Below are positions 14,583 to 23,683 of a stretch of 64,000 nt of DNA, in pieces. A program made the position numbers and the translations under genes. The stretch's first letter is position 1, and the number at the start of each line of letters is the position of its first letter. Under the pieces are notes generated by a model. It made no database searches. It saw nothing but the letters and a program-made list of their open reading frames with translations, and was not told the DNA's origin. The DNA comes from Maribacter sp. MMG018. GTDB taxonomy: Bacteria; Bacteroidota; Bacteroidia; Flavobacteriales; Flavobacteriaceae. The stretch spans positions 1 to 64,000 of the forward strand of contig NZ_JAGJEC010000003.1 in NCBI RefSeq assembly GCF_018100785.1. The letters are read 5' to 3'.

Positions 14583-16898
14583 ATGGATTTGGAAGAACCC
14601 GAAAAAATTGGAATCAAAAAAATGAACACTTTTTTAGAAAAAGAATTTGGCATCAAAATTCAGAACAACAAGATTCTTGATGGTTACGATAACAAGAACT
14701 ATCATATCTCTACAGCAGAAAAAGATTTCATATATAAGACATATAAATATTCAGAATCGCTAAAAGATACCGTTGAAGCAGAGAATGAAATTCTTCTGTA
14801 CCTCCAAGAAGAATTTGATGCACGCATTCCTACGCCTATTCCCTTTAAAGACAATTCCTATGTAAAACTAGTAGATTCAGATAACGGTAAAGTAATTTCC
14901 CGCATGCTCTCTTTCTTAAAAGGGGAATTTCTTGGCAGTTCGGCACACACACCATCTTTATTTAAATCTTTGGGAACTTTCTTGGCAAAGCTAGATATCG
15001 CACTAAAAGGCTTAAAAAACTACACCGTTAAAGCCAGAAAATGGGAATGGGACCTGCAACACTTCGACCTGAACAAAAAATATATTAATGACATTCCCGA
15101 TCCGAAAGACAGAAGTCTAGTTACCTACTTTTTTAATCAATTTGATGAAATTGTCAGACCTGTCATTCCAGAACTTAGAAAACAGATAATTCACAATGAT
15201 GCCAATGAATGGAACATTCTCGTTCAAAACGGTGACATTTCTGGAATAATCGATTTCGGAGATGTGGCCCATACTTTTTTAATCAATGAATTGGCTATTG
15301 CCATAACCTACGGATGTTATGACAAAGAAAATCCGCTAGAATGGGCCGTTATACTAATTAAGGCCTATCATCAAGTACTTCCGATAGAAGAGAAAGAACT
15401 AAAAATTCTGTATTACCTCATAGCTGCAAGACTTTGTACCAGTGTGTGTAATTCGGCGCACGCTCGCAAGGCCGACCCTACCAACACCTATGCATCTATA
15501 AGCGAGAAGTCGGCTTGGAAAATGCTATATCGTTGGCTTACTATAAATCCCATAAAGGCCGAAAATGAATTTAGAAAAGCCGCTGGTTTTTCAAGGCTGG
15601 AACAAATTGAAATCAACGAAGTTCTAAAAAGAAGGCATCAACATATCAGCCCTATACTATCATTGAGCTACGAACAGCCCATCCATATGGTTCGATCCGC
15701 GTTTCAGTATATGTATGATGCGGACGGGAATACGTTTTTAGATGCATATAACAACATTCCCCACGTTGGACATTCGCACCCAAAGGTGGTAGAGGCCGGC
15801 AAAAACCAAATGGCCAAACTAAATACCAATACACGGTATCTATTTGATGAACTGGCCATATATGCAGAAAAATTACTGAGTTATTTCCCCTCTAAATTGA
15901 ACAAGGTATTTTTTGTAAACTCTGGAAGTGCAGCCAGTGACCTGGCCATCAGAATGGCCAATAACCATACGGGAACATCGAACATGATGGTGATGGAACT
16001 AGGGTACCACGGAAATACGCAAACCTCTATTGACATCAGTGATTATAAATTCAGCAACCCCAAAGGGCAAGGACAAAAACATCATATTATAAAGACCCCA
16101 ATACCCGACACGTACAAAGGAAGGTATCAAAAAGACAACCCCAATGCGGGCAAGCTATACGGATTAGATGCAGTAGCACAAATTAAGGATAGTAATGTGC
16201 CTATTTCCGCGTTCATTAGCGAACCTATTGTGGGTTGTGCCGGTCAAGTGCCTTTACCTACGGGGTATTTAAACGAAATATACCCGGCAATACGGGCGCA
16301 AGGCGGTATATGTATCAGTGATGAGGTACAAACGGGTTTTGGCCGGGTAGGCGATCACTTTTGGGGTTTTGAAGCACACGGAGTTGCACCGGACATGGTA
16401 ATCCTTGGTAAACCCATTGCTAACGGTCATCCTATGGGTGCTGTGGTCTGCACAGATGAAATCGCTACTTCTTTTGAAAAAGGTGTAGAGTTCTTTAGTT
16501 CATTCGGTGGCAACCCCGTTTCTTGTGCCATAGCTACTGCGGTATTAGATGTGATAGAAGAAGAGCGATTACAAAAAAATGCCAAAGAAGTGGGCGAACA
16601 TTATTTATCGCTGTTAAGTGAATTAATGCTAAAATATCCCTGTATCGGGGATGTTAGGGGATCCGGATTATTTATTGGTTGTGAAATAGTCAACGATCAT
16701 ACCAAGGACCCAGACACCTCATTGGCAAGTCATATTAAAAATGAGCTGAGAAACAGGCATATTTTAATCAGTACAGACGGCCCTTTTGATAACATTATCA
16801 AAACAAAACCTCCCCTATGTTTTAGCAAAGAAAATGCCGAGGTGGTAGTATCGACCATTGATGACGTACTAAAAACACATTACAACAATGTGTATTAG
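14583..16898 (+). CDS. fused APH-type kinase and class III aminotransferase (phospholyase-like)
   Basis: A 771-residue fusion. Residues about 25-300 are an APH/choline-kinase-like domain with catalytic H204-N-D206-x4-N and D224-F-G. Residues about 360-770 are a class III PLP enzyme with VNSGSAASDLAIRMA, D580 in ISDEVQTGFGR and the PLP lysine K610 in VILGKPIANGHPMG. This matches bacterial fusions related to hydroxylysine kinase plus AGXT2L-type phospholyases, which phosphorylate an amino alcohol (hydroxylysine or ethanolamine) and then eliminate phosphate. The true substrate is inferred, not shown. ATG at 14583 is preferred over an upstream GTG at 14544. The C-terminus (HYNNVY) is encoded by attC-like site 17. 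Confidence 0.85.
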   Translation: MDLEEPEKIGIKKMNTFLEKEFGIKIQNNKILDGYDNKNYHISTAEKDFIYKTYKYSESLKDTVEAENEILLYLQEEFDARIPTPIPFKDNSYVKLVDSDNGKVISRMLSFLKGEFLGSSAHTPSLFKSLGTFLAKLDIALKGLKNYTVKARKWEWDLQHFDLNKKYINDIPDPKDRSLVTYFFNQFDEIVRPVIPELRKQIIHNDANEWNILVQNGDISGIIDFGDVAHTFLINELAIAITYGCYDKENPLEWAVILIKAYHQVLPIEEKELKILYYLIAARLCTSVCNSAHARKADPTNTYASISEKSAWKMLYRWLTINPIKAENEFRKAAGFSRLEQIEINEVLKRRHQHISPILSLSYEQPIHMVRSAFQYMYDADGNTFLDAYNNIPHVGHSHPKVVEAGKNQMAKLNTNTRYLFDELAIYAEKLLSYFPSKLNKVFFVNSGSAASDLAIRMANNHTGTSNMMVMELGYHGNTQTSIDISDYKFSNPKGQGQKHHIIKTPIPDTYKGRYQKDNPNAGKLYGLDAVAQIKDSNVPISAFISEPIVGCAGQVPLPTGYLNEIYPAIRAQGGICISDEVQTGFGRVGDHFWGFEAHGVAPDMVILGKPIANGHPMGAVVCTDEIATSFEKGVEFFSSFGGNPVSCAIATAVLDVIEEERLQKNAKEVGEHYLSLLSELMLKYPCIGDVRGSGLFIGCEIVNDHTKDPDTSLASHIKNELRNRHILISTDGPFDNIIKTKPPLCFSKENAEVVVSTIDDVLKTHYNNVY

Positions 16899-17018
16899 TT
16901 ATAGTGGTTTACGTGACAAAACGACCCTATGGCCCAAAAATAGGGCGCTGTGCTAAACCGAAAGGTCGGCGCCTAAAAATCAACTACTTTTAAAACACTA
17001 AACCGTTACCGAACACTA
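16875..17018 (+). repeat. attC-like cassette site 17
   Basis: Left arm CATTACAACAATGTGTATTA (16878-16897), overlapping the end of the aminotransferase gene; right arm CTTTTAAAACACTAAACCGT ending 17006, then TACCG. Arm pairing is recognisable (GTGTATTA against GTGTTTTA), and an internal hairpin GCCC-aaaaata-GGGC lies at 16932-16946. Confidence 0.78.
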
Positions 17019-17028
17019 AGAAAGATAA

Positions 17029-17985
17029 ATGAAAAAAATCTGTCAATTATTCATCCTATTCTATGCATGCACTCAAGTATTTTCTCAATCTGGCATCTAT
17101 AACATCAATCAAATTAAAATAAAAAAGACCTATAAAGAACTTAGCCCAATTGGAAAATATCGATATGATAGTTTGTCATACGAAAAAGCCAGAAAGCAAA
17201 AGGAGTACGTTTTTGAGACTTTCAATTATAAAAGTGATGGATTTGAGGTAAGCGGTTACTTATGTCGCCCAAAAAAAGCGATCACCAAAAAAGTACCTGT
17301 CATTATTTATAATAGAGGAGGTACCGGAAATTTCGGAAAATTATCAGAAGAAGATTTACCCGATTTTTACTGGCTTGCCAAAAACGGATTTGCAGTGTAC
17401 GCATCAAATTACCGCTTTGTCGGTGAAATGGGAAAAATGGATCAATCAGGAGGAGATGATATAAACGATGTTCTAAATCTATATAACATAGTAAAGAAAA
17501 TTGATGATGTAGACGGTAACAATGTTTTTATGATGGGTGTTTCTAGAGGAGGAATGATGACCTACCAAAGTCTTAAAAAAATCAATGTCAATGCAGCCGC
17601 TGTAATTGGTGGTATTGCGGACTTCAAGTTACATACCATACAAAGACCTATATTTATTGGCGGTTGGTCAGATTTAGAAGAAGAGTATAATTATAAGGGG
17701 TTGGCCAACATTTTACCCGAATTTAATAAAAACAGTGAAAAATATCTAAATGAACGCTCTGCAATAGAATGGGCCGATGAAATAAACACCCCAATTTATA
17801 TTTTACATTCTAGACAAGATGGAAGGGTATCCGTTACCGGGGCGATTGAACTTGTGCAACAACTTGATTCGTATAACAAAGAGTACAAATTCAAAATATA
17901 TAACAGAAAAAGTCACAGTTTGCCCTATTCAAAATTTGATTCGTTTGAAGAAATAACCACATGGTTCAAAAGCCACCTGAAATAA
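17029..17985 (+). CDS. secreted S9-like alpha/beta-hydrolase
   Basis: This 318-residue protein has a signal peptide ending VFSQ (about residue 20). Catalytic triad candidates are S172 in GVSRGG, D264 in HSRQDGRV and H296 in RKSHSLP, the order and spacing of prolyl-oligopeptidase-type (S9) serine peptidases. A PVIIYNRGGTGNFG oxyanion-loop segment precedes. Without the N-terminal beta-propeller of full S9 enzymes it is a stand-alone catalytic domain, possibly a peptidase or esterase acting in the periplasm. Single-gene cassette between sites 17 and 18, with the ATG 22 bp after the GTT. Confidence 0.85.
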   Translation: MKKICQLFILFYACTQVFSQSGIYNINQIKIKKTYKELSPIGKYRYDSLSYEKARKQKEYVFETFNYKSDGFEVSGYLCRPKKAITKKVPVIIYNRGGTGNFGKLSEEDLPDFYWLAKNGFAVYASNYRFVGEMGKMDQSGGDDINDVLNLYNIVKKIDDVDGNNVFMMGVSRGGMMTYQSLKKINVNAAAVIGGIADFKLHTIQRPIFIGGWSDLEEEYNYKGLANILPEFNKNSEKYLNERSAIEWADEINTPIYILHSRQDGRVSVTGAIELVQQLDSYNKEYKFKIYNRKSHSLPYSKFDSFEEITTWFKSHLK

Positions 17986-18212
17986 CATATACCAACTATG
18001 CATGGTTATAATTTATTAAATACTAGAATACGTCCTCGAACGGAATTTTTTTGAGCGGAGAACTGACTTTATATAATGTCAAAAACATAATACCAGTTCT
18101 AACCCATTACATCTTCTCCCCTATTTCTAAAAAAGCTACCATATTTTTTTCGGTCCGAATTTGCTAAATTAGGCGCTTAAACCAGCTATATACCGACCAC
18201 CGTTAACATGGG
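17985..18212 (+). repeat. attC-like cassette site 18 (long, divergent)
   Basis: Left arm TACCAACTATGCATGGTTAT (17990-18009), right arm GCTATATACCGACCACCGTT ending 18204. Arms pair more weakly than in earlier sites. The interior keeps TTTGCTAAATTAGGCGCTTA, seen also in sites 6 and 14. Confidence 0.65.
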
Positions 18213-18243
18213 TCGGAGTCCGAAAAATAAAAAATGACAACGA

Positions 18244-18846
18244 ATGAGGATATTGATAATTGGAGGAAATGGAACCATTGGAAAAAAGGTTTCAGAATAT
18301 TTTAAATCTAAGTACGAAGTTATAATCGGAGGAAGGTCGAATAGTGATATAACTATTGACATTTCTAAAAGTGAATCGATAGAGGCCTGTCTTAAGGAAA
18401 TTGGAAAATTAGATGCCATAATTTGTATTGCAGGAGAAGCCAAGTGGGATACATTTGAAAATCTATCGGAAGAAGACTATTACATTGGCCTTAAAAGCAA
18501 ATTAATGGGACAGGTTAATTTGGTAAGAATAGGTCGAAAGTATTTGAACAAAAAAGGTTCCATTACATTGTCTACAGGAATTTTAGCCGATGACCCCGTT
18601 GAAAAAACAGCAAGTGCCGCTATGGTAAACGGTGCGATCCACAGCTTCGTAAAAGCGGTTGACCTAGAAATAGAAAATGAAATTAGGGTAAACGTAGTAT
18701 CACTTGGAATGGTCGAGGATGCCTATGAAAAATATAAAGATTATTTCCCCGGACACAATCCCGTTAATATGAAGAAAGTTGTAAATGCATACATACGAAG
18801 TGTAGAGGGAAAAGGAAGAGGTGAAATTATAAGACAGTACGAATAA
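18244..18846 (+). CDS. short-chain dehydrogenase/reductase, short form
   Basis: This 200-residue Rossmann protein has the nucleotide-binding GGNGTIG at residues 7-13, a downstream D-I-x-I segment after the second strand, and IICIAGEAKW in place of the NNAG motif. The catalytic region is atypical: serine in LSTGIL is present, but no YxxxK pair is obvious (AAMVNGAIHSFVKA sits there). It resembles the short SDRs used as general oxidoreductases in many bacteria. Cofactor likely NADP, as judged by the GGRSNSD basic/serine loop. Single-gene cassette after site 18; the last readable cassette in the array. Confidence 0.82.
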   Translation: MRILIIGGNGTIGKKVSEYFKSKYEVIIGGRSNSDITIDISKSESIEACLKEIGKLDAIICIAGEAKWDTFENLSEEDYYIGLKSKLMGQVNLVRIGRKYLNKKGSITLSTGILADDPVEKTASAAMVNGAIHSFVKAVDLEIENEIRVNVVSLGMVEDAYEKYKDYFPGHNPVNMKKVVNAYIRSVEGKGRGEIIRQYE

Positions 18847-18849
18847 AAC

Positions 18850-19260
18850 AAACTGCCCTTCATCAATAACATGTAAAAAATTATTTGTTCAGAACATACT
18901 GCCGATTTTCAATTTGGCAGCCCCGTGCCGATCCATTGACAAACGACGCAATTGCCCATAAACCAAACCTTTTTAGATAAGGTAGGAATCGTCCTGAAAA
19001 GGATCAGGACATAGAATTTTATAATCTGTTTCCAATGGTCATGAACAGACAATTGATGACACCCCAAATAAAAAAATGCTCTGTCACGACTATATTTAAA
19101 CAGGGTTTTGGCGCATAACCCAAAGTTTAACGTATTTTTATAACATCTACCAAATCTTTTGATTTGGCTTTAGAAAAGGAGAATTAAATTATTTAACTCG
19201 TGCATCTGACGGCAACTAAACACACAAACTTATATACGAGAACCCTTGGTTCTTATAAAT
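18850..19260 (+). repeat. degenerate attC-like sequence at the array edge
   Basis: No gene is seen. CATGTAAAAAATTATTTGTTC near 18880 aligns with the left half of site 6, CGTATTTTTATAACATCTACC near 19130 with the long-form interior, and CTTATATACGAGAACCCTTGG near 19229 with a right arm that has lost its GTT. It is probably one or two decayed sites marking the end of the array. Confidence 0.5.
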
Positions 19261-19277
19261 TTCATTTTTTTCAGTAG

Positions 19278-21053
19278 ATGGCCAACACGCAATCCATAGC
19301 AGTTCTTCCTTTTGTTAATATGAGTAATGATATTGAAAATGAATATTTCTGCGATGGAATCACTGAAGAAATTATAAATGCCCTAACAAAAGTAAATCAA
19401 CTAAAAGTAATTGCAAGAACCTCTTCATTCGTCTTTAAGGGAAAAAATATTGACATTAGGAATATCGGTAAACAATTGGGCGTAAATACGATTCTTGAAG
19501 GAAGCATCAAAAAATCTCACGACCGGGTTAGAATAACCGCTCAGTTAATAGACATTGAAGATGGATCACATTATTGGTCCAAAAGGTTTGATAGGGAATT
19601 GACCGACATTTTTGATTTAGAAGATGAGATCAGTCTTGCGATAGCGGACGAGGTCAGAAACAATTTTGGCCATTTCGAAATTCAAGATCATTTAATAGAC
19701 CAGCCTACAGACAGTGTTGATGCCTATCAATTGTATTTAAAGGGACGGTCATTTCAATTAAAATGGACTCCCCAAAGTTTAAACCAAGCTATATCCTATT
19801 ACAATAAGGCCATTGCCCTCGACAAAAATTACGCCAGGGCCTATTATGCCAATTTACAATGCTATGGGTTATCGGCAATGTGGGGGTATATGCCCTATGA
19901 AGAGGCTATGGAATCGGCTATAGGCAATTTACTCATTGCTAAGGAATTGGACACCTCTTTGCCTGAATACCCTATGTCTTATGTAGGCCGATTTTTTTGG
20001 CAAGAATGGGATTTTAAAAACGCATACGTTCATATAAACAAAGTACTGGCTATAAACCCAGATCATATCGACGGTCTGGAAGCTATGGCAGAGTTGTTTA
20101 TAGCGCTCGGTTTTTTTGATAAAGCCTTGATATATGCCAACAGACTGATAGAAGTAGACCCTCTTTCTTCCAATAACCATTATACGCTGGCACATATTTA
20201 CTATTACCAACGTAAATTTGACAAAGCCCTTGAAACCGTAGAATATGCCTTAACGCTTAATCCTGAACTGGAGTTGGCACATCATTTAAAATGCTTCTGT
20301 TTAATATGGTTGAACAGAAGACAGCAGTTTAAAGAATTTATACACAATACCTCGCTAATAGAAGAGAAGAATCTACTGTTTAAACTTATCAATGATAAGC
20401 ATATTGAAGTTCAGGATCCCATTATTAAAAAATGGTCGGAACAAGGTTACAACGAAACCACACTGGTTCCTTATGATCTATTTATTTTAAGCAATTCAGA
20501 TCATATAGAATCGGGGTTTTCCCGGCTAAAAGAGATGATCGACCAAAGACGTGGTCAGATCATAAACTACAGGCAAGAACCATTTTTACTTCCTTTGCAC
20601 AAAGTAAAGGGCTTTACAGAATTGCATTGTTCCAATTTGTCCCTTTCCGATATCACAAGCCCTCGGTCGGATGAAGAAAAACCGGTCACGAACATTTTGG
20701 ATGATGGCCAAATAGAAACCTTAAAAAAAGAATTACTTATTTATTTCAAAGAGGAAGAACCTTTTTTAAATCCTCAATTAAGTTTAAAAATTGTTGCCGA
20801 CGTTTTGGGGTTAAACACCAATAAAATGTCATTTCTGATCAATCAGGCGTTTAATGCCAATTTTAACGACTTTGTCAATTCGTACCGTTTAAACCATTTT
20901 AAAACCATATCCCTAGATCCCAAAAATTCGCATTTGACCATTCTTGGGTTGGCCTATGACAGTGGTTTTAACTCCAAAAGCGTATTTAACAATTACTTCA
21001 AAAAAACTGAAGGAACAACACCAAGTCAATGGGTGAAGTCAAATTGTAACTGA
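19278..21053 (+). CDS. AraC-type regulator with TolB-like N-terminus and TPRs
   Basis: This 591-residue protein has three parts. Residues about 5-120 are a TolB/FlgO-like amino-terminal domain (SIAVLPFVNMSNDIENEYFC, then GVNTILEGSIKK). Residues about 160-350 contain TPR-like helices (AISYYNKAIALDKNYARAYY, FDKALIYANRLIEVDPLSSN). Residues about 480-590 form an AraC-type double helix-turn-helix (LSLKIVADVLGLNTNKMSFL and GFNSKSVFNNYFKKTEGTTP). No membrane helix is visible, so it is probably a cytosolic regulator. Candidate targets are the direct repeats at 21.95 kb in front of the serine hydrolase operon. ATG at 19278 lies directly after the array edge. Confidence 0.85.
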   Translation: MANTQSIAVLPFVNMSNDIENEYFCDGITEEIINALTKVNQLKVIARTSSFVFKGKNIDIRNIGKQLGVNTILEGSIKKSHDRVRITAQLIDIEDGSHYWSKRFDRELTDIFDLEDEISLAIADEVRNNFGHFEIQDHLIDQPTDSVDAYQLYLKGRSFQLKWTPQSLNQAISYYNKAIALDKNYARAYYANLQCYGLSAMWGYMPYEEAMESAIGNLLIAKELDTSLPEYPMSYVGRFFWQEWDFKNAYVHINKVLAINPDHIDGLEAMAELFIALGFFDKALIYANRLIEVDPLSSNNHYTLAHIYYYQRKFDKALETVEYALTLNPELELAHHLKCFCLIWLNRRQQFKEFIHNTSLIEEKNLLFKLINDKHIEVQDPIIKKWSEQGYNETTLVPYDLFILSNSDHIESGFSRLKEMIDQRRGQIINYRQEPFLLPLHKVKGFTELHCSNLSLSDITSPRSDEEKPVTNILDDGQIETLKKELLIYFKEEEPFLNPQLSLKIVADVLGLNTNKMSFLINQAFNANFNDFVNSYRLNHFKTISLDPKNSHLTILGLAYDSGFNSKSVFNNYFKKTEGTTPSQWVKSNCN

Positions 21054-21204
21054 CGCCCAATTAGCATTTTATTCTCTTCGACCCAACTCGTGCTAAATTA
21101 TAATCTAGGATGACTCGCGCTTTCCTTCATACTAGTTTTGTCCAGAAATCATACTGAACCGACACTTATATATTTTTTTAAATCGGTTATTAAAACCAAA
21201 TATT

Positions 21205-21849
21205 ATGGAAGGCATAAAACTAAAAAACCATATAGAGAAACAACAGGGCTTACATTTAAATTTGTTGAAAGAACTTAAGGTAGACAAAGTAAAATCATTA
21301 CTGCAAATTCTAAAGACCAGAATCACAATTACCCTTGCCTTTAGTAGTCTAGTTGCATTTTATGCATGTTACTTTGCAACTCTTTATACTCATTTATGGT
21401 ATTTTACTTTTTCTGGAATCATTGTAGCTCTTTTCTCTTTCTGGTTGGTGTGGTCATCCATTAAACAACTAAAACTCATACTATCGATAGACTATGAGGC
21501 TGTGGTTATGATTCAAGAAAAATTGGCTAAACTTAAAACTGCAATTGTTCAAAATTTGAGAATCGTGGCTTGGTTGTTGCCTTTTGGCCCCTTTGTCGGT
21601 CTCTTCTTTTTCAAGGCTCTATTTAATATCGATTTAATGGTCTTCATAGACTTTAATATGATTTTATCTTTTGGGATAACGACTATCATTTTAGAAGTTA
21701 TTTCTTTGCTAGTGTTAAAAGTATTACGTCTAAAGCACCTCAATTCAAAATTGCTCGACTGGCTACTGCAAGGCTATGGAAGTCAAATAAATAAAGCGTT
21801 GAAACACCTCAAGGCCGTTGAAGATTTTCAAACAGAATCATCTCAATAA
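21205..21849 (+). CDS. membrane protein with four helices, unknown function
   Basis: This 214-residue protein has a charged N-terminal helix (residues 1-35) followed by four hydrophobic segments (about 44-62, 68-88, 118-138, 145-168) and a charged C-terminal tail. No known family is assigned; the layout resembles small flavobacterial inner-membrane proteins sometimes placed next to anti-sigma or regulator genes. It sits alone between the AraC-type regulator and the serine hydrolase operon, in the same direction, with 151 bp upstream. Confidence 0.6.
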   Translation: MEGIKLKNHIEKQQGLHLNLLKELKVDKVKSLLQILKTRITITLAFSSLVAFYACYFATLYTHLWYFTFSGIIVALFSFWLVWSSIKQLKLILSIDYEAVVMIQEKLAKLKTAIVQNLRIVAWLLPFGPFVGLFFFKALFNIDLMVFIDFNMILSFGITTIILEVISLLVLKVLRLKHLNSKLLDWLLQGYGSQINKALKHLKAVEDFQTESSQ

Positions 21850-21944
21850 ACAATTTAAAACAACCTCATCTCAGTCGTATAAAAATCATTCTTTACCATT
21901 TAAACAAGGGCTGGTACACTGTGTTTAAATGCATATGAAAGACC

Positions 21945-21979
21945 ATAATTACGAACGTTCTAAATTATAATTACGAACG
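21945..21979 (+). promoter_or_regulatory. paired direct repeats, probable regulator binding site
   Basis: ATAATTACGAACG occurs at 21945-21957 and again at 21967-21979, exactly 22 bp (two helical turns) apart, about 70 bp before the serine hydrolase ATG. Tandem repeats spaced in whole helical turns are typical of AraC-family binding. The candidate regulator is the gene at 19.3 kb; this link is inferred. Confidence 0.55.
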
Positions 21980-22047
21980 ATTAGAGAGGTCTTTTGTCTC
22001 AAATTTGCACTATCGAACAATTATAAATCAATAAAAAACGAACAATC

Positions 22048-23157
22048 ATGAATCTATCAATTCTATCATTCAACAAGTATTCGGCAAACAGATTATCGGC
22101 CGCCCTTTTGTTGGCTTTAACCATATGGGCATCATCGTGCTCAAAGAACGATGATGGCGATCCCCCGGCAAGCAACTACACAACCATTGAAAATTTATTG
22201 ACCGAAATTGATTTTCAAGGTTACGCCATCATCACAAAAAACGGAAGTGATTTAGTGCGTCTAGGTTTTGGATCGGCAAACCAAAACTCCAATTTACCAC
22301 AAGGTTACAACCTTGCTTATCGCATTGGCTCTGTTACAAAAACCCTTACGGCAGCCGCTATTGTGCAACTAAAGCGTGATGGTCTGATCAATGGTTTTGA
22401 CCAAACTTTAGATGAATTTGACCCCGAATTTCCAAACGGTGACCAAATTACCATTGCCCACTTACTATCGCATCAATCCGGTATTCCGGAGTATCAATCG
22501 GTGGTCGAACAAGCTTTTGAAGAAGGGTTGGCTTTGGATGAAGTTGATATTTATGAGGTGATTACAGACCTGGTTTCCGAAAATGGACTCCATTTTACAC
22601 CGGGTTCAAACAAGCAATATTGCAACTCAAATTATCTTATTGCGGCTTTGTTGGTTCAGCAATTATCCGGTGTGCCCTACCATCAGTACGTTCAACAGAA
22701 TATTTTTGGTCCACTCGGTATGGCAGATTCATTTAAGGGCACCGATGAAATAGATGTTGACACCCATGCCCAAGGCTATTTGAACGGGAATGTCAACAGT
22801 ACGTACCCCATGGGCATTGCCTTTGGCGCGGGCGACTTTAGCAGCAGCCCAAAGGACATGGAAACGTGGACCAATGCCGTAAAAACAAACTGGTTTACAG
22901 AAGCAGAAAAAGCCGAAATATTCGCTCAAGAGGTACCAAGCGGTTTTGTGGATTTTGGTTTGGGGTGGTTTACCACGCAAGAAGGCAATACCACAATGTA
23001 TTGGCACGGTGGAGACATTAATGGCTATTGGAGCATGATCGGTTTTGTACCACAATACGATGCCACCCTAGTTCTATTGAGCAATCAACAAGACGACTCT
23101 GGATCACAACGCAATACCATTATCCAACAATTATTAACGCACGAATTCATTCAATAA
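22048..23157 (+). CDS. class C beta-lactamase-like serine hydrolase, lipoprotein
   Basis: This 369-residue protein has a lipobox (ASSC, C31), so it is probably membrane anchored and periplasmic or surface exposed. Nucleophile motif S95-V-T-K98, second motif YCNSNY (Y-x-N) near residue 191, third motif HGGD near residue 318. This is the standard class C / D-aminopeptidase active site, so hydrolytic activity is likely; the substrate is unknown. It is the first gene of a tight + strand operon of five genes (gaps of 29, 26, 19 and -4 bp) that ends at the terminator near 25.6 kb. Confidence 0.87.
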   Translation: MNLSILSFNKYSANRLSAALLLALTIWASSCSKNDDGDPPASNYTTIENLLTEIDFQGYAIITKNGSDLVRLGFGSANQNSNLPQGYNLAYRIGSVTKTLTAAAIVQLKRDGLINGFDQTLDEFDPEFPNGDQITIAHLLSHQSGIPEYQSVVEQAFEEGLALDEVDIYEVITDLVSENGLHFTPGSNKQYCNSNYLIAALLVQQLSGVPYHQYVQQNIFGPLGMADSFKGTDEIDVDTHAQGYLNGNVNSTYPMGIAFGAGDFSSSPKDMETWTNAVKTNWFTEAEKAEIFAQEVPSGFVDFGLGWFTTQEGNTTMYWHGGDINGYWSMIGFVPQYDATLVLLSNQQDDSGSQRNTIIQQLLTHEFIQ

Positions 23158-23186
23158 TAGAAAACGATCATAAAAACCATATACCC

Positions 23187-23657
23187 ATGAAAAAATTACT
23201 ATCAATTTTCACATTGTTCGCACTATTGGCGACAAATACCTATAGTCAAGAAACAAATGAACAAGCTTTTGAGATCAAGGTCATCACAAGCGTCGAATCC
23301 ATCGTTCCGAGCGGCTTGGGCCGATCGCGTATCATTTCGTCAAACGATGAAAGGAATTACGAACGGTTTACCTCTGCCCGAACCGAGGACAATGCAACCC
23401 GGAATAAATCAAAAAGAAAGGACATTAGGCTTAAGAATTTTGAAGAGACCAAATTATTGAACCTTTTTAACCTAGGCGGAATTCGGTTTCAAAATATTGC
23501 GGCCAATGACGCCTTGATTTCTTCAAAATTGACGGCCATGCTTTCAGAAGGTTGGAATTTGATGTTCGTGACCAGCGCGGTGGAAAGCAATGCAGGCGGA
23601 GACGATGACAACGGAATTTTTATCACACGCTACATTTTTAAAAGAAGGCTACACTAA
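23187..23657 (+). CDS. secreted protein, unknown function
   Basis: This 156-residue protein has a signal peptide ending NTYSQ (about residue 21). The mature part is charged (RNKSKRKDIRLK), with the later block FNLGGIRFQNIAANDALISS and SEGWNLMFVTSAVES. I recognise no family. An earlier in-frame start would read through the end of the hydrolase gene and can be dismissed, because the ATG at 23187 directly precedes a good signal peptide. Second gene of the operon. Confidence 0.65.
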   Translation: MKKLLSIFTLFALLATNTYSQETNEQAFEIKVITSVESIVPSGLGRSRIISSNDERNYERFTSARTEDNATRNKSKRKDIRLKNFEETKLLNLFNLGGIRFQNIAANDALISSKLTAMLSEGWNLMFVTSAVESNAGGDDDNGIFITRYIFKRRLH

Positions 23658-23683
23658 AAAATAGCCCTATAAATCAATCGATA

